From Micromonospora maritima (GTDB taxonomy: Bacteria; Actinomycetota; Actinomycetes; Mycobacteriales; Micromonosporaceae), in assembly GCF_902825405.1 (NCBI RefSeq), contig NZ_CADEAU010000002.1, forward strand, positions 1 through 53,007: a DNA stretch of 53,007 bases. Reading direction: 5' to 3'. Made by a program: the position numbers and the translations under genes. Below the pieces are notes generated by a model, which saw only the letters and a list, made by a program, of their open reading frames with translations, did not search any database and was not told where the DNA came from. Position 1 is the stretch's first letter. Each line of letters opens with the position of its first letter. Shown piece after piece: positions 15,217 through 23,056 of this stretch.

Positions 15217-16545
15217 ATGGACCGCCAGATCATTCAGCCTCGTACGCTCAAGGGTTTCACCGACGTGTTGCCGGCAGCCGGCCAGTACCGGCGCCGGATG
15301 CTCCGTGTCATCGAGGAGACCTTCTGCTCCTTCGGATTCGATCCGATCCAGACCCCCAACGTGGAGTACGCCGAGATCCTCAAGGGCAAGGGCGGCGGTG
15401 ACAACGACAAGCAGATGTTCGAGTTCCGGGACGCGGGGGGTCGGGACGTCGCGCTCCGCTTCGACCTGACCGTCCCGCTGGCCCGATTCGTCGCGCAGCA
15501 CGGGTCGAGGCTCACCATGCCGCTGCGGGCGTACAACATCGGTTACGTGTTCCGCGGCGACCGGCCGCAGAAGGGTCGCTACCGCGAGTTCCTGCAGTGC
15601 GACGCGGACATCATCGGCGAGACGGACGTCAGCGCGGACGCCGAGATCCTCGCCATCGCCCAGGCCGCGCTGACCCGGATGGACTTCGGGCGGTTCGTCG
15701 TGCGCGTCAACAACCGCCGGATGGTCAACGGGCTGCTCAACGGCCTGGACCTCGGTGACCGGATCACTCCGGTGCTGCGTGCCCTGGACAAGATCGACAA
15801 GATCGGTCCGGCGGGGGTGACCGCCGAGCTGGCCCAGGTGGAGGTCGACGCCGCGGTCGTGGAGCGCATCCTCGCGGTGCTCGCCGCCCGTGGCGAGACC
15901 AACGAGGCGACCTTCGCCGCGGTGGCCGACCTCGTCGACAGCGCCGAGGCCGAGGCGGGCCTGGAGGAGCTGCGGACGATCCTCGACCTGGTCGTCGCCG
16001 CCGGCGGTGACCCCGACGTGGTGCGCTTCGACCCCAGCATCGTCCGCGGCCTCGACTACTACACGGGCATGGTCTACGAGATCGGCTTCGTCGAGGCGCC
16101 CGAGGTGGGCAGCGTCGGCGGTGGCGGCCGGTACGACAACCTCACCGGTCTCTACACCAGGAGCCGGTTCCCGGGGGTGGGCGGCACCATCGGCGTGACC
16201 CGGCTGATGTCCGCGCTGGAGAGCCTCGGCCGGATCCGGGACGCCGAGCGACAGCGTCCCCTGGTCGTGGTCACCCGGGGCAACCAGGAGGACCAGATCG
16301 CGGATGCCCGGCTCGCCGCGTCGGTCCGGGAGACCGGCCTGTTCGACGTCGACCTGTACCCCGGGGCGGCCAGGCACGCCGCCCAGATGAAGTACGCGGA
16401 CGGCCGCGGGGCCATGTTCGTGCTGACCCTCGACGACCCGACCACCGTGTCGGTCAAGGAGCTGCGTTCCGGCGACCGCACCTCCATCGCGGTCGAACAG
16501 GTGGCGGACCTCCTGCCGAAGCTCGCGGGGATCTCCCGGTCGTGA
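15217..16545 (+). CDS. hisS: histidyl-tRNA synthetase, eukaryote/archaea-like type
   Basis: 442 aa with complete HisRS features: LRFDLTVPLAR (~80-90), motif 2 FRGDRPQKGRYREFLQCDAD (~112-131), VRGLDYYTG (~276-284), GGGGRYDNL (~301-309) and a C-terminal anticodon-binding domain from ~348 with the QMKYAD element. The DLTVPLAR form is typical of eukaryotic/archaeal-style HisRS, which some bacteria carry. I preferred ATG 15217 to a GTG at 15142 because conserved HisRS sequence begins there. It lies 93 nt after the HisRS-like paralogue and overlaps the ATP-grasp gene by 4 nt. The role may be a resistant HisRS, biosynthetic activation of histidine, or both. It is unlikely to be the only chromosomal hisS. 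Confidence 0.85.
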   Translation: MDRQIIQPRTLKGFTDVLPAAGQYRRRMLRVIEETFCSFGFDPIQTPNVEYAEILKGKGGGDNDKQMFEFRDAGGRDVALRFDLTVPLARFVAQHGSRLTMPLRAYNIGYVFRGDRPQKGRYREFLQCDADIIGETDVSADAEILAIAQAALTRMDFGRFVVRVNNRRMVNGLLNGLDLGDRITPVLRALDKIDKIGPAGVTAELAQVEVDAAVVERILAVLAARGETNEATFAAVADLVDSAEAEAGLEELRTILDLVVAAGGDPDVVRFDPSIVRGLDYYTGMVYEIGFVEAPEVGSVGGGGRYDNLTGLYTRSRFPGVGGTIGVTRLMSALESLGRIRDAERQRPLVVVTRGNQEDQIADARLAASVRETGLFDVDLYPGAARHAAQMKYADGRGAMFVLTLDDPTTVSVKELRSGDRTSIAVEQVADLLPKLAGISRS

Positions 16546-17771
16546 GCATCCTGTTCTGCAAGTGGGAGCCGGTGGTCCTCAGGGCGCTGCTGGACGCGGG
16601 AGCCCGCGTCCACGTCGTCCTCGACCAGTGGGACGTGCGGTTCGGCGACGTGGACCGGGCGCTGCTGGCGCGCGCGGAGGGCGTCTACGAGGTCCGCGAC
16701 TTCGACTCCGTCGAGCAGCTCAGCGCGGTCGCGGTGGACCTGCGGTTGCGCGACGCCGGGATCCGCCGCGTCGCCAGCTTCGCCGAGTTCAGCCAGTACG
16801 GCGCCGGGTTGCTGGCCGAGCTTCTGGGTGTGCCGGGCGGCACGCTGGCCCAGGCCGTGGCCACCCGGGACAAGCGGGAGATGAAGCGGCGCTACCGGGC
16901 TGCCGGCATCCGCTGCGCGCGCTCCATGTCCGTACCCGACGCACGGGCGGTCCCCGATCCGGCCGAGGTCGCCGACACCGTCGGCTTCCCGGTGGTGGTC
17001 AAGCCGGTCAGCGGAATGGGCGCGATGGCCACGGTCCGGGTGGACCGGCCGGAGGACCTGCGGACGGTCGTGGACGGCCTCGCCTTTCCGCCCGAGGTGA
17101 TCTCCCACCAACTGATCATCGAGGAGTACGTGACCGGCGAGGAACTGCACGCCGACGCCGTCTGGTCCGACGGGGCACCGATGTACTTCACGGTCGGCCG
17201 GTATCCGCGCCCGAGGCTGTCGGTGCCGCCCGGCGAGGAGGGCTCGCTGCTGCTCGACGCCGCCGACCACGGCAAGCTCATCGACCGGGCGCTGGAGCTG
17301 CACCGGGCCGTCAACGCCGCGATCGGCATCAGCTCGGGTCCGACGCACTTCGAGTTCTTCCGTACGCCGGCTGACGAGCTGGTGGCGTCCGAGGTCGCCA
17401 CCCGGTTCGGCGGCGGCCCGCTGCTCGACATGGTGCGCTGCCGCGACGGGGTCGACCTGCGGCTGCTCTGGGCGGACGAGCTGGTCGGCAGATCGGTGAC
17501 CCGACGGGTGGCGCAGCGGGGCGGAGGCCCGCACGTGGCCGGCATCAACATCCCGGCCAGTGGTGGGGGCGGGCGGGTGCTGTCCATGCCGACGGCCGCC
17601 GAGCTGGACGCGGATCCGCACGTCGTCGAGCACCGGGCGCTCTGTGCCGTGGGTGCGGAGACCCACGGCCTCTGGTGCCTGATGCTCATCCTCCGCGCCG
17701 ACAGCGAGACCGAGCTGCGTGACGTGGTCGAGGCGGCCCGGCGCCGCTACGTCGTGCGCACCGGTGCGTGA
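16542..17771 (+). CDS. ATP-grasp ligase
   Basis: 409 aa from GTG 16542, which overlaps the hisS stop (GTGA). An N-terminal Rossmann-like part precedes an ATP-grasp fold: the KRXMK lid segment, VVVKPVSGMGA (phosphate/adenine-binding), EEYVTGEELHADAV, then HFEFF and SEVATRFGGG with the Mg-binding acidic residues. The family joins a carboxylate, via acyl phosphate, to an amine, as in the carnosine-, dapdiamide- and tabtoxin-type ligases. It offers a carrier-free way to make one amide bond of the product. The 3' end overlaps the convergent peptidase gene by 25 nt. Confidence 0.85.
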   Translation: MSILFCKWEPVVLRALLDAGARVHVVLDQWDVRFGDVDRALLARAEGVYEVRDFDSVEQLSAVAVDLRLRDAGIRRVASFAEFSQYGAGLLAELLGVPGGTLAQAVATRDKREMKRRYRAAGIRCARSMSVPDARAVPDPAEVADTVGFPVVVKPVSGMGAMATVRVDRPEDLRTVVDGLAFPPEVISHQLIIEEYVTGEELHADAVWSDGAPMYFTVGRYPRPRLSVPPGEEGSLLLDAADHGKLIDRALELHRAVNAAIGISSGPTHFEFFRTPADELVASEVATRFGGGPLLDMVRCRDGVDLRLLWADELVGRSVTRRVAQRGGGPHVAGINIPASGGGGRVLSMPTAAELDADPHVVEHRALCAVGAETHGLWCLMLILRADSETELRDVVEAARRRYVVRTGA

Positions 17772-18763
17772 GGCAGTGCCCAGGTGATGTCCGGATCGGC
17801 GGCGTCCGCGGACACCCGGGCCGCGCCACCGATCGGAAACGTCTGCAGGGGAAAGGTGTGGCCGAAGTCGACGTTGGCGACGACCGGTCGTCCGGCCAGG
17901 TGCGGTAGCTCCGCCACGATCGCCGCCAGCAGCGGCCGGGTCATGCCCGTCTCCCGCTGGAAGCGACCGAGGACGAGCCCGCCGACCTGGTCGGCGCCCG
18001 GTTGCCGGAGCAGGGCGTGCAGGTGGCGGGCGACCGTGGCGGCCGACGAACCGGCGTCGTCCTCGACGAAGAGCACCGCCCCGGCCAGGTCGGGGAGCAG
18101 GCCGGTGCCCTGCAGCAGCGCCAGGGTGCACAGGTTGCCTCCCACGATCCGACCCTGCGCCGTGCCGGGGGAGAGCATCCACCAGCCCTCGGAGGGCAGT
18201 CGGGTGCGATCCTCCTGGTTCAGGTACCAGGTCGGGTCGTCGGACCACCAGTCCTGTGCCCGCCACCGCACCGGCCCGTCCGAGGTGACGGCGTCCAGGA
18301 AACTCTCCACGGTGGATTCCAGGTGCCGGCGGCACCCGAAGGTCGACCAGTGGGGGCCGGAGAGGGTCACCAGGCCGGCCCGGGTCAGCAGGGCGTTCTG
18401 CAGGGCGGTGATGTCCGAGAAGCCGCAGAACCAGGTGGGGTTGGCGGCCACCAGATCCCAGTCGAGTCCACCCAGCACCGCGTTCGCCGAGTGTCCGCCG
18501 ATGGCGGTGAGGATCAGGTCGACCTCCGGATCGGCGAATGCGGCGTGCAGGTCGGCCAGCCGGGACCCGATCGGCGCGGTCCCGAGCGGGCCGTCGGCGT
18601 CGACGTGCTCGCCGAAGGTCACCCGGAAGCCCAGCCCGGTCAGCCGACGGGTGGCGAACGCCCTGACCTCCGCCGGCACCACCCGGGCGGACAACGAGGG
18701 AGCCACGACCCGTACCAGTGGCCTGCGGGCGAGAACCAGTGGAGCGGGTACGACGACATCCAT
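17747..18763 (-). CDS. MccF-like S66 serine peptidase (candidate self-immunity enzyme)
   Basis: 338 aa from ATG 18763, chosen for GGGGAAA just upstream; in-frame ATG 18775 and TTG 18802 are alternatives. The S66 signature CGFSDITAL holds catalytic Ser ~116. LFVEDD gives Glu ~234 and DFGHT His ~302. The middle segment (WWSDDP...EGWW, then GRIVGGNLCTL and LQGT) matches MccF-type members more than murein LD-carboxypeptidases. MccF hydrolyses the amide of processed microcin C and related aminoacyl-sulfamoyl nucleotides, protecting aminoacyl-tRNA synthetases. Beside two HisRS paralogues, a detoxifying role is the natural inference. It is transcribed against the ATP-grasp gene and divergently from the kinase gene, 83 bp away. 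Confidence 0.85.
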   Translation of the reverse strand: MDVVVPAPLVLARRPLVRVVAPSLSARVVPAEVRAFATRRLTGLGFRVTFGEHVDADGPLGTAPIGSRLADLHAAFADPEVDLILTAIGGHSANAVLGGLDWDLVAANPTWFCGFSDITALQNALLTRAGLVTLSGPHWSTFGCRRHLESTVESFLDAVTSDGPVRWRAQDWWSDDPTWYLNQEDRTRLPSEGWWMLSPGTAQGRIVGGNLCTLALLQGTGLLPDLAGAVLFVEDDAGSSAATVARHLHALLRQPGADQVGGLVLGRFQRETGMTRPLLAAIVAELPHLAGRPVVANVDFGHTFPLQTFPIGGAARVSADAADPDITWALPHAPVRTT

Positions 18764-18846
18764 GCGTTTCCCCATCCGAGGGCCGAGGGCTCTGGTCAAC
18801 AAGAGGGGCGTTGCTGAATGCTAGACCAGATGATCGGAAGGTCGGC

Positions 18847-19716
18847 ATGACCGAGCTGGACGACGTCCTGCCGGAGATCGAGGAGACCCTCGGCAGCACC
18901 GTCGTCGCCGTGGCACCTGTCACCGGTGGCGGCTACACCCCGGCCCGACGGTGCCGGGTGGATCTCGCGGACGGGCGCCGAGCTTTCGTCAAGGCGCCGA
19001 GCGACACGTTGACCGCCACCTGGTTGCGTCAGGAGCTGGGGTTCTACGCGACGGCCAAGGGCGACTTCCTGCCCGCCGTGTGGGGCATGGGGCAGGGAAC
19101 GGTGCCGTGGCTGGCGCTCGAGTTCCTGCCGTCCGGCTGGCCGCCGCCGTGGACGCCGGAGTCCGTCGCGGAGGTCCGGGCGGCGCTCGACGCCCTGCAC
19201 GAGGCGCCCGTACCGGACGGCCTGCCGAGGTTGTCCGACGACTCGCCGTTCGTCACCGGCTGGCGCCGCGTCGCGGAGGCGCCGGAGCGGTTCCTGTCCA
19301 CAGGTGCCTGCGACGAGGCGTGGTTGACGCGGCATCTCGACACGCTGCTCGACGTGACCGGTCCGCAGGTGCTCGCGGGGAGCAGTGTGCTGCACCTCGA
19401 CGTCCGCAGCGACAACACCTGCCTGACCGACCGCGGTGCCGTCCTGGTCGACTGGAACCTGGCCGCCGTCGGCAATCCCCAACTGGACCTGGCGTTCTGG
19501 CTGCCCAGCCTCGCCCTGGAGACGGGCGTCCCGCCGGCCGAGCCGGGCCTCGACCCGGGGGTCGTCGCCATGGTGGCCGGCTTCTTCGCCGGTTTCGCCG
19601 GGGAGCCCGACATTCCCACCGCCCCTCGGGTGCGGCCCTTCCAGCGCGCTCAACTGCGGGTGGCCCTGCCCTGGGCGGCCCGTGCACTCGGGCTGCCCGA
19701 ACCCCATCCCCGATAG
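18847..19716 (+). CDS. aminoglycoside phosphotransferase-family kinase
   Basis: 289 aa from ATG 18847, preceded by GGAAGG. Kinase-fold landmarks are a Lys in FVKAPS, the catalytic loop VLHLDVRSDN (HxDxxxxN) and the metal-binding VDWNLA before NPQLDLA. The APH family phosphorylates antibiotics (resistance), homoserine, choline or other small molecules. Next to the MccF-like gene it could be a second resistance enzyme or a biosynthetic kinase that puts on a phosphate later removed during export. The downstream SDR gene starts 7 nt after the stop, so the two are probably one operon. Confidence 0.85.
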   Translation: MTELDDVLPEIEETLGSTVVAVAPVTGGGYTPARRCRVDLADGRRAFVKAPSDTLTATWLRQELGFYATAKGDFLPAVWGMGQGTVPWLALEFLPSGWPPPWTPESVAEVRAALDALHEAPVPDGLPRLSDDSPFVTGWRRVAEAPERFLSTGACDEAWLTRHLDTLLDVTGPQVLAGSSVLHLDVRSDNTCLTDRGAVLVDWNLAAVGNPQLDLAFWLPSLALETGVPPAEPGLDPGVVAMVAGFFAGFAGEPDIPTAPRVRPFQRAQLRVALPWAARALGLPEPHPR

Positions 19717-19723
19717 GAGCGTC

Positions 19724-20788
19724 ATGCGCGTCCTCGTGCTCGGTGGCACCGTGTTCCTGGGCCGTCACATCGTCACGGCCCTGCTCCGGCGCGGCCACGA
19801 GGTGACCCTGTTCAACCGGGGCCGGGAGAACCCGGACCTGTTCCCGCAGGTGCGGCGGATCGTCGGCGACCGCGACGGCGGGCTCGACGGCCTGGTCGGG
19901 GAGACCTTCGACGCGGTCATCGACACCTGCGGCTACGTGCCGCGACTGGTGGGTGCGTCTGCGGCCCTGCTGTCGGACTCGGTGCCCTTCTACACCTACA
20001 TCTCGACCATGTCGGTCTATCGGGACGTGAGTCGGCCCGGGGTGACCGAGGAGGCCCCGGTCTTCGACGAGGAGCCCGACACCGAGGCGCTCGGTTGGCC
20101 GGCACTCGGCCCGCAGAAGGCGGCGAGCGAGCGGGCCGTCCAGCACAGCTACGGCGCTGACCGGAGCCTCGTCGTGCGGTGCGGCCTCATCTTCGGCCCG
20201 TACGACGTGGCCAGCCGCTCGCGCAGCGACGCGCACGGGGTGAGCACGAACACCCTCGACTACGACAGCTTCTCCGGACGTATTCCGTACTGGCCGTTGC
20301 GGGTCGCCAGGGGGGACCGGTTCGCCGCCCCCGAGCCTCGGGACCAGCCACTGCAGTTGATCGACGCGCGCGACCTGAGTGAGTTCGTCGTCCGGCTGAC
20401 CGAGGCCCGGCAGGCCGGGGTCTACACGGCGACGGGTCCGGCGGACGGCACCCTGACCATGAGCGGATTCATCGCCGCCTGTGCGGAGGCGGCCGGAACG
20501 CCGGTGGGCAACGCCGTCTGGATCCCGGAGCAGGTGCTCGTCGATTACGGCCTGCAGCCGTTGACCACCCTGCCGCTGTGGAAGCCGACCGCGCTGACGC
20601 CGGTCGCCGGCCTGTTCAGCCTCGACTGCTCCAAGGCGATCGCCGCCGGGCTGCGGACCCGGCCGGTCCGGGAGACGCTGCGCGACATCCTGGACTGGGC
20701 CCTGCCCGACCCGCACCTGGCGGTGGCATCGCGGACCCCCGTCATCTCGCCCGCTCTCGAGGCCGAACTCATCGCCGCGGCCGGCTGA
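19724..20788 (+). CDS. NAD-dependent epimerase/dehydratase-like extended SDR lacking catalytic Tyr
   Basis: 354 aa from ATG 19724 (TAGGAG upstream). The N-terminal Rossmann motif is LGGTVFLGRH, followed by LFNRGR. The overall sequence resembles the actinobacterial reductase-like SDR family whose active site usually reads YGPLK. Here the aligned segment is LGPQK, so the proton-relay Tyr appears to be Leu while Lys is kept. Either the reaction does not need Tyr or the protein binds rather than converts its substrate. Substrate unknown. It ends 25 nt from the convergent second radical SAM gene. Confidence 0.82.
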   Translation: MRVLVLGGTVFLGRHIVTALLRRGHEVTLFNRGRENPDLFPQVRRIVGDRDGGLDGLVGETFDAVIDTCGYVPRLVGASAALLSDSVPFYTYISTMSVYRDVSRPGVTEEAPVFDEEPDTEALGWPALGPQKAASERAVQHSYGADRSLVVRCGLIFGPYDVASRSRSDAHGVSTNTLDYDSFSGRIPYWPLRVARGDRFAAPEPRDQPLQLIDARDLSEFVVRLTEARQAGVYTATGPADGTLTMSGFIAACAEAAGTPVGNAVWIPEQVLVDYGLQPLTTLPLWKPTALTPVAGLFSLDCSKAIAAGLRTRPVRETLRDILDWALPDPHLAVASRTPVISPALEAELIAAAG

Positions 20789-20813
20789 GGTCCGACCGCC
20801 GTGGCGAGCCGCC

Positions 20814-22400
20814 TCAGACCGGCGCGCCGGCCCGGGCGCGCAGGGTGACGCCGAGGTCGGCGAGCTGGTGCAGGTAGCCGGCGGCGAGCTGCCGACCGCG
20901 GGCGCGGTCCGGCTCGTCGACGGGCAGCATGCCGATCCGCTCGATCAGTTTCTCGATCCGCAACCGCTGCCGGCGGGGCAGCTTCGGCGCGATCGGCACC
21001 TCGTACCGGCTCTGCCAGAGCACCAGCAGGGCTTCGTCGTTGCGTCGGCGAACCTCGTGCAGGGTCTCCCGGTGCAGGGCCTTCGCCTGCGCGAAGTCCA
21101 TCCCGCAGTGGCTCCAGCCGCTGTCCGGGTCCTCGGGGTCCGCGACCTGAAGGTCGTACTTGTCGGCCTCCTGCCAGACCGGCATGGTCTCGTCCTGCAT
21201 CGAGAAGATGCTGAGCATGAAGTAGCCGCGGTACTCGTTCGTCAGGAAGTCGTGGGTCTGGCGGTAGTCCTCCGGTGTCTCACCGGGGTAGCCGACCATG
21301 AACGAGCAGCGATGGCCGACCTCGCTGTCCTTGAGCAGCTCGAACGCCTGCCGGTTCTGCTTCGCGGTCACCCGCTTGTTCATCCGGCGCAGGCTCTCCT
21401 CGCTCATCGACTCGAACCCGATGGACAGCGAGCGGCAGTGGGACGCGGCGAACCGCTCCACGTCCTCGGCGCTGGTGACGGCGTTGGCCCGGCTGTATCC
21501 CTCCCACCCCACGCCGAGCGCCGGGAGCAGGTCGAACAGCTCGCGCATCCGCCGGGGCGGGACCGTGAACGTGGAGTCCATCGCCTTGATCATGGATGCG
21601 CCGTGTGCCTCGGCGTACCGCCCCCAGTCGTCGCGGATCTTCGTGGCCGACTTGTACCGCCAGCGCGGCGAGGCGTGCGGGAAGGAGCAGAAGCCGCAGC
21701 TGAAGGGGCAACCGCGCATCGACTCGTACGGCACGATGTCGTGCTTGCCCCGGAACTGTGGCGAGGGGTGGGTCTCGATGTCGATGTCCCGCAGCGGGGT
21801 CTGCCCCAGCCGGCCGGTGTCCGTGCGGTGCACCAGGTTCGGCACCGCGCTGAGGTCGCCGCGACCGGCGAGCGCGCGCATGAGCAGCGGCAGGGCCTCC
21901 TCCCCGTCACCACGGACGACGTAGTCGACCTCGGGATGGTCGCGCATCACCGGGACGAACTTCAGGTTGGTGAACTGCCCACCGAGCACCATGGTGGCGT
22001 CCGGCCAACGCTCCGCCAGATACCTCAGGGCCCGGCGCAGCGACCGGCGTTCGTAGATGAAGGTCGTCGAGAGCAGCACGACGTCGTAGTCGTCGGCGAG
22101 GGCCGGGGACCGGTCCGCCCAGATGTCGCCGGTGTCCAGGTGGTCGTAGTCGCCGGGGCATCCGTCCAGGATGGCCAGGAGCGCGAACGTGGTCAGGTGG
22201 GGGACGTCGGAGCACCGGGGCAGCAGCAACGGCCCCCGGCCGCCGTCGACGCTCAGCTCCAGGCGTTCGAGCGCGAACTCGGGAGAGACGTCCCGGAAGT
22301 AGCCCGCGACGTCGGCCTCGCCCGGGTCGAAAAGGCTGCCTTCGAGGTAATTGACATTCTTGATCATCGGGCCGAGCCCGGATACCAGTAGTCCGCGCAT
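20814..22400 (-). CDS. second B12-binding-domain radical SAM enzyme
   Basis: 528 aa. I chose ATG 22400 because GGGGGAC lies just upstream; an in-frame start at 22427 adds only nine residues. The N-terminal B12-binding-like region (~60-190) includes VLGGQFTNLKF and VRGDGEEAL. The radical SAM cysteines are in RGCPFSCGFC (231, 235, 238), followed by GFESMSEESLRRM and VGYPGETPEDY. It belongs to the same class as the gene at 10118 but is clearly divergent from it. It is probably a C-methylase or ring-editing enzyme of the pathway. Transcribed alone on the minus strand from the region shared with the rubrerythrin-like gene. Confidence 0.9.
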   Translation of the reverse strand: MRGLLVSGLGPMIKNVNYLEGSLFDPGEADVAGYFRDVSPEFALERLELSVDGGRGPLLLPRCSDVPHLTTFALLAILDGCPGDYDHLDTGDIWADRSPALADDYDVVLLSTTFIYERRSLRRALRYLAERWPDATMVLGGQFTNLKFVPVMRDHPEVDYVVRGDGEEALPLLMRALAGRGDLSAVPNLVHRTDTGRLGQTPLRDIDIETHPSPQFRGKHDIVPYESMRGCPFSCGFCSFPHASPRWRYKSATKIRDDWGRYAEAHGASMIKAMDSTFTVPPRRMRELFDLLPALGVGWEGYSRANAVTSAEDVERFAASHCRSLSIGFESMSEESLRRMNKRVTAKQNRQAFELLKDSEVGHRCSFMVGYPGETPEDYRQTHDFLTNEYRGYFMLSIFSMQDETMPVWQEADKYDLQVADPEDPDSGWSHCGMDFAQAKALHRETLHEVRRRNDEALLVLWQSRYEVPIAPKLPRRQRLRIEKLIERIGMLPVDEPDRARGRQLAAGYLHQLADLGVTLRARAGAPV

Positions 22401-22586
22401 GTCCGTCCCCCGTTCGCGACGGAGCACACTTTAGCAAGTGCACACGTACTGGTCGAGGTAAATATGATCTTGAGATCCACTCTAGACTGCCCCTCGATCA
22501 CTGGACTAGTGTCGGTCACGAGCTGCGGGGGCGGTCGATCGATTCGGTGCGACCTGTGCTCTGCAGCAGGAGGCGAGGAAACCTGC
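22401..22586. promoter_or_regulatory. divergent promoter region, AT-richer than surroundings
   Basis: 186 bp between the second radical SAM gene (minus) and the rubrerythrin-like gene (plus). On the minus strand TCGACC and TAAAGT (the latter at 22433-22428) are 17 bp apart, giving a short leader. On the plus strand TAGACT and TAGTGT, 18 bp apart, form a weaker pair around 22483-22512, followed by GGAGG near 22570. These are fits by eye only. Confidence 0.4.
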
Positions 22587-23048
22587 ATGCCTGGCATGAG
22601 CTCGCAGCTTTTTGCAGATCTGCGCGCCGCTTTCGCGTCCGAGTCCATGACCGCCCAGCGATACGCATATTTCGCGGAAATTGCTGAGATCGAGGGTCAT
22701 CTCGCCGTCGCACAGACTCTCCGGGAACTTGCCAGCACGACGGATTGCGTGGCGCACGGTCACCTCGATCTGCTCCGCTTCGAGGCCGACCCGTCCACCC
22801 GGCAACCGCTCGGCGACACCGAGCTCAACGTCGCGGCGGCACTGACCGGCGAGCTGCACGAATCCGCCGACCTCTACCCCAAGCTGAGCGAGCACGCGCA
22901 CGACGAGGGTCTCGCCGACGTGGCGAGTTGGTTGGAGACCCTGACCGCCCTCAAGGGCGCCCACGTCACCAGGCTGCAGTCGACCCTCGCCGAGCTGCGC
23001 GCGCAGGAACTGACCGGCCGCCACACCGCGGCCGGCACGGGGGACTAG
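22587..23048 (+). CDS. rubrerythrin-like ferritin-fold protein with degraded diiron site
   Basis: 153 aa, ferritin-like four-helix type without the rubredoxin tail. Aligned by eye to stand-alone rubrerythrins (AGES, GETGHAHGH, AGETHEY, KAERSHA), it keeps Glu ~19 in the first helix, AHGH after helix 2, and Glu ~89/92. However, the second-helix Glu and His ligands become Thr ~52 and Val ~55, and the fourth-helix Glu becomes Lys ~123 with His ~126 kept. A normal diiron centre seems unlikely; a mono-metal site or a scaffold role is possible. Start ATG 22587 follows an AGGAGG. The GyrB-fusion gene starts 8 nt after its stop, implying co-expression. Confidence 0.75.
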   Translation: MPGMSSQLFADLRAAFASESMTAQRYAYFAEIAEIEGHLAVAQTLRELASTTDCVAHGHLDLLRFEADPSTRQPLGDTELNVAAALTGELHESADLYPKLSEHAHDEGLADVASWLETLTALKGAHVTRLQSTLAELRAQELTGRHTAAGTGD

Positions 23049-23056
23049 GGGAGCGA

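Noticed and set aside
15217-16545. HisRS at 15217 as simply the housekeeping hisS
   Set aside because: It lies amid pathway genes, overlaps the ATP-grasp gene and is next to a second HisRS-like gene; the normal locus is not suggested, though this cannot be excluded without the genome.
22464-22586. Earlier in-frame start for the rubrerythrin-like gene
   Set aside because: The extra codons are non-conserved and run through the promoter region; a strong ribosome binding site precedes ATG 22587.
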